A DNA stretch of 64,000 nucleotides from Burkholderiaceae bacterium. Lineage in GTDB: Bacteria; Pseudomonadota; Gammaproteobacteria; Burkholderiales; Burkholderiaceae_C. The stretch lies in assembly GCA_017992055.1 (NCBI GenBank), contig JAGOPK010000002.1:558001-622000 (forward strand), written 5' to 3'. Numbering within the stretch: the first letter of the stretch is position 1; the number at the start of each line of letters is the position of its first letter. Both the position numbers and the translations under genes were made by a program. Shown here in pieces: positions 59,798 through 64,000 of this stretch. The notes under the pieces are model-generated. The model saw only the letters and a program-made list of their open reading frames with translations, searched no databases and was not told the origin of the DNA.

Positions 59798-61519
59798 TTG
59801 ATCCACCTGCTCAACCTGCTCGCGGCGATTGCGCTGCTGGTCTGGGGCACCTACCAGGTGCGCACCGGCGTGCTGCGCGTGGCCGGCGAGAACCTGCGCC
59901 ATGTGCTGGCGCGCAGCATGGGCCACCGCGGCTCGGCTCTGCTGGCCGGCCTGGGCGTGACCAGCCTGGTGCAGAGCAGCACCGCCACCGGCCTGATCGT
60001 CGCCAGCTTCGTCGGCCAGCGCCTGGTGCCCACGGCCGCGGCGCTGGCGGTGATGCTGGGTGCCGATGTTGGCTCGGCGCTGATGGCGGTGGTGTTCTCG
60101 TTCGACCTGTCCTGGCTGTCGCCGCTGCTGATCGTGGTCGGCGTGGCGCTGTTCATCGCCGGCCAGAGCGGGCCTGGCCTGGGCGGACGCATCGGCCGCG
60201 TGCTGATCGGCCTGGGGTTGATCACGCTGGCGCTGCAGCTGATCGTCGCCGCCACCCGGCCGCTGACCGAAAGCCCGGCCGTGCGCGCCCTGCTGGTGGC
60301 CCTGCCCAACGAGGTGCTGCTGGACATCGTGGTCGGCGCCGCGCTGACCGTGGCCGCCTATTCCAGCCTGGCCATCGTGCTGCTGACGGCCGCGCTGGCC
60401 TCGCAGGGCCTGCTGCCGGCCGGCGTGGCCCTGGGCCTGGTGCTGGGCGCCAACCTGGGCAGCGGCCTGCTGGCCATCATCGCCACCAGCCGCGACAGCC
60501 CGGCCACGCGGCGGCTGCCGCTGGGCAATCTGCTGTTCAAGCTGATCGGCATTGCCGCGGCCATGCCGCTGCTGGGCTCGGCCCATGTGCTGCTGCAGGA
60601 CCAGGCCTGGCTGCCGACGGTGCACGAGCAGGTGGTGGCCTTCCACCTCGGCTTCAACCTGGTGCTGGCGGCGGTGTTCATCGGCTTCACCGCACCCATC
60701 GCCCGCCTGGTGGAGCGCTGGCTGCCCGAGGCCAAGGCCGATGCCGCCCAGCAGCGCACCAGCCACCTGGACCCGGTGGCCCTGGCCACGCCCAGCCTGG
60801 CCATCAGCTGCGCCGCCCGCGAGGCCCTGCACCAGGCCGACATCGTCGAGGCCATGCTGCGCGGCATGCTTTCGGTGCTGCGCGACAACGACCTGGAGCT
60901 GTCCGAGCGCCTGCGCCAGCGCGACGACGAGGTGGACCGGCTGTACAGCGCGATCAAGTTCTACCTGACGCAGATCTCGCGCGAGGCGCTGAGCGAGCGC
61001 GAGGGCCGGCGCTGGACCGACATCGTCAGCTTCACCATCAACATGGAGCAGATCGGCGACGGCATCGAGCGTGTACTGATCGACATCGAGGACAAGAAGA
61101 TCCGGCCGCAGCGGCGCTTCTCGGATGCCGGCATGGCCGAGATCTGCCATCTGCACGAGCGCCTGTTGGCCAATCTGCGCCTGGGCATGAGCGTCTTCCT
61201 CGACGGCCATGCCCGCGACGCGCGGCGGCTGCTGGAGGAGAAGGCGCGCTTTCGCGACCTGGAGCATGCCTATGCCGCCAACCACATCGCCCGCCTGCAG
61301 GACAACACCGCGCAGAGCATCGAGACCAGCTCGCTGCACCTGGACCTGCTGAGCGAGCTCAAGCGCATCAACTCGCACATCTGCTCCATCGCCTACCCCA
61401 TCCTCGAAAGCCGCGGCGCCCTGGCCGCGACGCGGCTGCAGGCCGGCAGCAACGAACCCACCGACTGGGCCGAGCTGGCCGAGCCGGCCCCTCCCTCGCC
61501 CCCCCGCAAGCCCCGATGA
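59798..61519 (+). CDS. Na/Pi-cotransporter family protein with PhoU-like domain
   Basis: A 573-residue protein with 8-9 membrane helices and the two repeated family motifs (SLVQSSTATGLIVASFVG near residue 55; a second copy near 180-225, ending VLGANLGSG). A cytoplasmic PhoU-like helical region follows from about residue 330. It probably moves phosphate, perhaps exporting excess released by PhnA. The start is TTG at 59798, chosen because MIHLLNLLAAIALLVWGT is the usual family opening; no ATG lies nearby. It overlaps the next gene by four bases. Confidence 0.87.
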   Translation: MIHLLNLLAAIALLVWGTYQVRTGVLRVAGENLRHVLARSMGHRGSALLAGLGVTSLVQSSTATGLIVASFVGQRLVPTAAALAVMLGADVGSALMAVVFSFDLSWLSPLLIVVGVALFIAGQSGPGLGGRIGRVLIGLGLITLALQLIVAATRPLTESPAVRALLVALPNEVLLDIVVGAALTVAAYSSLAIVLLTAALASQGLLPAGVALGLVLGANLGSGLLAIIATSRDSPATRRLPLGNLLFKLIGIAAAMPLLGSAHVLLQDQAWLPTVHEQVVAFHLGFNLVLAAVFIGFTAPIARLVERWLPEAKADAAQQRTSHLDPVALATPSLAISCAAREALHQADIVEAMLRGMLSVLRDNDLELSERLRQRDDEVDRLYSAIKFYLTQISREALSEREGRRWTDIVSFTINMEQIGDGIERVLIDIEDKKIRPQRRFSDAGMAEICHLHERLLANLRLGMSVFLDGHARDARRLLEEKARFRDLEHAYAANHIARLQDNTAQSIETSSLHLDLLSELKRINSHICSIAYPILESRGALAATRLQAGSNEPTDWAELAEPAPPSPPRKPR

Positions 61520-62058
61520 TCACCGTCGACGAGATCGAGATCCTGTTCCTCACCCGCGGCCACGAGCAGTACGCCGGCGAGCCCGTGACCCAGCTGCAGC
61601 ATGCGCTGCAGTCGGCGCAGCGGGCCGAGCAGGAGGGCGCCGACGACGAGCTGGTCACCGCCGCCCTGCTGCACGACCTGGGCCATCTGGTGCAGGACCT
61701 GGGCGAATCGCCCACCACCCGCGGCATCGACGACCTGCACCAGTACATCGCCCTGCCCTTTCTGCGCGGCCGCTTTTCCGACCGCGTGCTGGGTGCCATC
61801 CAGGGCCATGTGGATGCCAAGCGCTACCTCTGCGCCACGCGGCCCGGCTACCACGCCGCGCTGTCGGCCGATTCGCAGCGCAGCCTGCTGCTGCAGGGCG
61901 GTGTGTTCGACGCCGACCAGGCCGCCGCCTTCATCGCCCGGCCCGGTGCCGAAGAAGCCGTGCGCCTGCGCCTGTGGGACGACCTGGCCAAGGCGGCCGA
62001 CGCCCACACGCCGCCGCTGGCGCATTACCTGGACCGCGCGCGACGCTGCGCGCGGTGA
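61516..62058 (+). CDS. phnZ: PhnZ/TmpB-like HD-domain diiron oxygenase
   Basis: The 180-residue HD protein belongs to the phosphonate-operon HDIG family (TIGR03276) that contains PhnZ, which cleaves (R)-1-hydroxy-2-aminoethylphosphonate with O2 to glycine and phosphate. As I recall the PhnZ sequence, every key residue has a partner here: the gate pair Tyr19/Glu22 (QYAGEPVTQL), iron ligands His29, His53, Asp54, His75, His98 and Asp155, and the substrate residues His57 and Lys102 (GHVDAKRYL). So an oxygenase, not a nucleotide phosphohydrolase, is expected. The usual hydroxylase partner is not in the window. Confidence 0.82.
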   Translation: MITVDEIEILFLTRGHEQYAGEPVTQLQHALQSAQRAEQEGADDELVTAALLHDLGHLVQDLGESPTTRGIDDLHQYIALPFLRGRFSDRVLGAIQGHVDAKRYLCATRPGYHAALSADSQRSLLLQGGVFDADQAAAFIARPGAEEAVRLRLWDDLAKAADAHTPPLAHYLDRARRCAR

Positions 62059-62939
62059 GCGGCCTGAGCTGGCCCATCGTCGCCGCCGTGCTCTGCGGCG
62101 CGCTGCTGCATGCCGGCTGGAACGCCCTGGTCAAGTCCGGCGGCGACAAGGCGCTGGACACGGCCCTGGTGCACTTTCTCGGCGCCGTCGTGGCCCTGCC
62201 GCTGCTGCTGTGGGCCGGCCTGCCGCAGGCCGGCAGCCTGCCCTTCATCGCCGCCTCGCTGGCCATCCACATCGGCTATTACGTGGCCCTGGCCGGCGCC
62301 TACCAGCATGGCGAGCTGGGCCTGACCTATCCCATCATGCGCGGCTTCGCGCCGCTGCTGGTGGCGCTGGGCAGCGCCAGCCTGATCGGCGAGTCGCCCA
62401 GCGCCGCGGCCTGGCTGGGCATCGTCGGCATCACGCTGGGCGTGGCCCTGGTCGGCCTGGCCCATCCGGGCGAGGCCCTGCACCATGGCAAGGCCCTGGC
62501 CTATGCCTTCAGCAACGCGGCGATCATCGCCGTCTACACCGTGGTCGACGGCCTGGGCGTGCGCCACGAGGTGGCCGCGGGCGGCAGCGCGCTGCGCTAT
62601 GTGCTGCTGCTGTTCGTGCTCGACGGCCTGCCCTATCCGCTGCTGCTGTTGTGGCACCGCGGCCTGCTGCGCACCCAGGGCCGGCCGCAGCTGTGGGCCT
62701 ATGCGCGCCAGCGCTGGAAGCTGGCGGCGCTGGGCGGCAGCGCCTCCATCGGCTCGTATGCCATCGCGCTGTGGGCCATGACGCGCGCGCCGGTGGCCAG
62801 CGTGGCCGCGCTGCGCGAGACCTCGGTGCTGTTCGCCACGCTGCTGGGCACCTGGCTGCTGAAAGAGGCCTTCGGCTGGCAGCGTGCCATCGGCACCGTG
62901 GTCATCGTGGCCGGCGTGATGGCGCTGCGCCTGGGCTGA
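62055..62939 (+). CDS. Phosphonate-associated EamA/DMT-family membrane protein
   Basis: A 294-residue protein with ten hydrophobic segments in two EamA-like halves. CGALLHAGWNALVKSGGDK at the start and YPIMRGFAPLLVALGSA in the first half fit the phosphonate-utilisation-associated membrane protein family (TIGR03340). It may export a by-product such as alanine, or import a phosphonate. The start is GTG at 62055 inside a GTGA overlap with phnZ. It is the last gene of the plus-strand operon, and its last 38 bases overlap the convergent exonuclease gene. Confidence 0.82.
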   Translation: MSGLSWPIVAAVLCGALLHAGWNALVKSGGDKALDTALVHFLGAVVALPLLLWAGLPQAGSLPFIAASLAIHIGYYVALAGAYQHGELGLTYPIMRGFAPLLVALGSASLIGESPSAAAWLGIVGITLGVALVGLAHPGEALHHGKALAYAFSNAAIIAVYTVVDGLGVRHEVAAGGSALRYVLLLFVLDGLPYPLLLLWHRGLLRTQGRPQLWAYARQRWKLAALGGSASIGSYAIALWAMTRAPVASVAALRETSVLFATLLGTWLLKEAFGWQRAIGTVVIVAGVMALRLG

Positions 62940-63576
62940 AGCGGCTGGCCCAGCCGGCCGCCACCCGCGCCACCGGCCAGGCCTGCAGCCGGCACAGCAG
63001 GCCATGGTCGATGTCGGCCAGCGAATCGCTGCCCAGGCGCTGGCTCAGCTCCTGCTGCAGCAGCGCTAGCAGATGGGCGGTGGTGGTGGCATCGGCCAGC
63101 GCGCGGTGGGCGCGGCCGGCATCGGGCAGGCCATGCCAGGCCGCCAGCGTGCCCAGGCGGTGGTTGGGCGCCTGCGGAAACAGCCGTCGAGACAGCCTCA
63201 CGGTGCAGGCAAACGGCGCGCCCACGGCCTCGTCGCCGCGCCCGCAGCGCTGCGCCTCGTCCAGCCAGAAGGCGCGGTCGAAGGCCGCGTTGTGGGCCAC
63301 CAGCGGGCAGCCGGCGGTGAAGTCCAGCACCTCGCGCATCACCCGATCGGACGGCGGCGCCGTGGCCAGCATCTGGTTGCTGATGCCGGTCAGCTGCTCG
63401 ATGAAGGGCGGCACCCAGGCGCCGCTGCGCATCAGGCTCTGGTACTGGCCGACGATGCGGCCATCGGCCACCAGCACCGCGGCGATCTCGGTGGCCCGCG
63501 CGCCCTGGCCGGGCGAACTGCCGGTGGTCTCGAAGTCGATCACGGCAATCGGAGCGGACGGCGGCAGGGACGGCAT
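62902..63576 (-). CDS. 3'-5' exonuclease, DnaQ/epsilon-like
   Basis: A 224-residue DEDD-type exonuclease. The first motif is VIDFETTGSSPGQGARATEI (Asp and Glu), the second is LVAHNAAFDRAFW, and the third, HRALADATTTAHLL, carries His and Asp, so it is the DEDDh class. Stand-alone epsilon-like proteins of this size act in DNA repair or proofreading. The C-terminal 40 residues are variable, and the gene end overlaps the EamA gene by 38 bases. Confidence 0.87.
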   Translation of the reverse strand: MPSLPPSAPIAVIDFETTGSSPGQGARATEIAAVLVADGRIVGQYQSLMRSGAWVPPFIEQLTGISNQMLATAPPSDRVMREVLDFTAGCPLVAHNAAFDRAFWLDEAQRCGRGDEAVGAPFACTVRLSRRLFPQAPNHRLGTLAAWHGLPDAGRAHRALADATTTAHLLALLQQELSQRLGSDSLADIDHGLLCRLQAWPVARVAAGWASRFSPGAAPSRRPR

Positions 63577-63601
63577 GGGCCGGATTGTCGGGCCGCCATC
63601 C

Positions 63602-63641
63602 GGCCCTTTCCGGCCCTTTCCGGCGCGTTCCCACCCTTTCC
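63602..63641 (+). repeat. Four 10-base tandem repeats before the P-type ATPase gene
   Basis: GGCCCTTTCC occurs twice in a row (63602-63621), followed by two diverged copies, GGCGCGTTCC and CACCCTTTCC (to 63641). The 10-base period places each unit on one helix face. The array lies between two divergent genes, 30 bases before the ATPase ATG. Confidence 0.7.
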
Positions 63642-63671
63642 TATGATGACTGGCGCCCTCCCCCCATCGCC

Positions 63672-64000
63672 ATGCCCACCCAGACCTCCCGACCTCCTGA
63701 AGCCGCAGCCCCCGCCACGCCGGCCTGGCATGCCCTGAGCGCGGACCAGGTGCTGCACTCGCTGCAGGCCGATGGCCACCAGGGCCTGTCGCGCGCCGAG
63801 GCCACGCGCCGCCTGCGCGAGCTGGGCGCCAACCGCCTGGCCGCGGCGCGGCGCCGGCCGGCCTGGCTGCGCCTGCTGCTGCAGTTCCACAACCCGCTGA
63901 TCCATGTGCTGGTCGCCGCCGGCCTGGTCACGCTGCTGCTCCAGGACTGGGTGGATGCGGCGGTGATCTTCGGCGTGGTGCTGATCAATGCGCTGATCGG
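63672..64000 (+). CDS. P-type cation-transporting ATPase (N-terminal part only)
   Basis: The first 109 residues, cut by the window edge. WHALSADQVLHSLQADGHQGLSRAEATRRLRELGANRL is the cation-ATPase N-terminal domain, here read in two parts across residues 19-55. It is followed by the first membrane helices (LIHVLVAAGLVTLLLQDW and DAAVIFGVVLINALIG). This fits the Ca2+/Na+-type P2 ATPases. The phosphorylation site and ion site lie beyond the edge, so the ion cannot be named. Confidence 0.85.
   Translation, partial: MPTQTSRPPEAAAPATPAWHALSADQVLHSLQADGHQGLSRAEATRRLRELGANRLAAARRRPAWLRLLLQFHNPLIHVLVAAGLVTLLLQDWVDAAVIFGVVLINALI

Noticed and set aside
61516-62058. The HD protein as a generic nucleotide phosphohydrolase.
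   Set aside because: The Tyr/Glu gate, the extra histidines and the GHVDAKRYL lysine follow the PhnZ pattern, and the gene is inside a phosphonate operon.

Overview
The window looks like chromosomal DNA of a very GC-rich betaproteobacterium of the order Burkholderiales. The best guess is the Rubrivivax/Leptothrix/Ideonella/Aquincola group (Sphaerotilaceae or a near relative). The basis is the set of encoded proteins: a clustered phaC-phaA-phaB polyhydroxyalkanoate set, an aceE-aceF-lpdA operon whose E3 carries its own lipoyl domain, glnD beside map, a DUF2788/DUF2189/YitT group, and Burkholderia-type phosphonate genes. I see no insertion sequence, prophage, CRISPR array, rRNA or tRNA. Coding density is about 95 percent, many neighbouring genes overlap by 4 bases, and no gene-free stretch exceeds about 220 bases. 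Assignment to a group is inference from gene content, not from a marker gene.

Layout. 1-4801: glnA (cut by the window edge), a CinA/MoaB-type protein, an EI24 membrane protein, a small Cys-rich exported protein, a luciferase-like flavin monooxygenase and a small Cys-rich protein. 4812-15190: purL, diverging from map-glnD-mnmH and three small membrane-protein genes. 15194-19295: phaC-phaA-phaB on the minus strand, with a promoter and a terminator visible. 19324-23977: a small membrane protein, pgeF, a zeta-GST isomerase and an FAH-family hydrolase, a Nudix hydrolase, and a degenerate GGDEF/EAL protein. 24020-30363: the pyruvate dehydrogenase operon, diverging from a PAS histidine kinase and FixJ-type regulator pair, then folD, oligopeptidase A and an exported glutaredoxin. 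37589-43950: a GNAT-GFA fusion, an MFS transporter, rmuC, and an isoquinoline-oxidoreductase-type molybdenum enzyme. 44067-46923: a LysR regulator with divergent YbfB-type transporter and carboxymuconolactone-decarboxylase-family genes.

The most interesting part is 46936-62939, two divergent and very compact operons for organophosphonates and C2 amines. The minus-strand operon encodes a 2-aminoethylphosphonate (AEP) ABC importer (phnS, phnT, fused two-domain permease), phnW transaminase, both subunits of B12-dependent ethanolamine ammonia-lyase (eutB, eutC), a HAD-IB phosphatase and an FAD amine oxidoreductase. The plus-strand operon encodes the GntR regulator PhnR, phosphonoacetate hydrolase (phnA), phosphonoacetaldehyde dehydrogenase (phnY), a Na/Pi-cotransporter-like PhoU-domain protein, a PhnZ-like HD diiron oxygenase with its whole ligand set conserved, and an EamA-type membrane protein. 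A pair of palindromes at 56221-56254, between the two operons, probably binds PhnR.

Read together, PhnW, PhnY and PhnA would turn AEP into acetate and phosphate, and the PhnZ-like enzyme offers a second, oxidative C-P cleavage route. EutBC, with the HAD phosphatase as a possible feeder, would take nitrogen and carbon from ethanolamine. The combination of an AEP operon with eutBC and phnZ is the main candidate for an undescribed composite system. The window ends in an exonuclease gene and the first part of a P-type cation ATPase gene.
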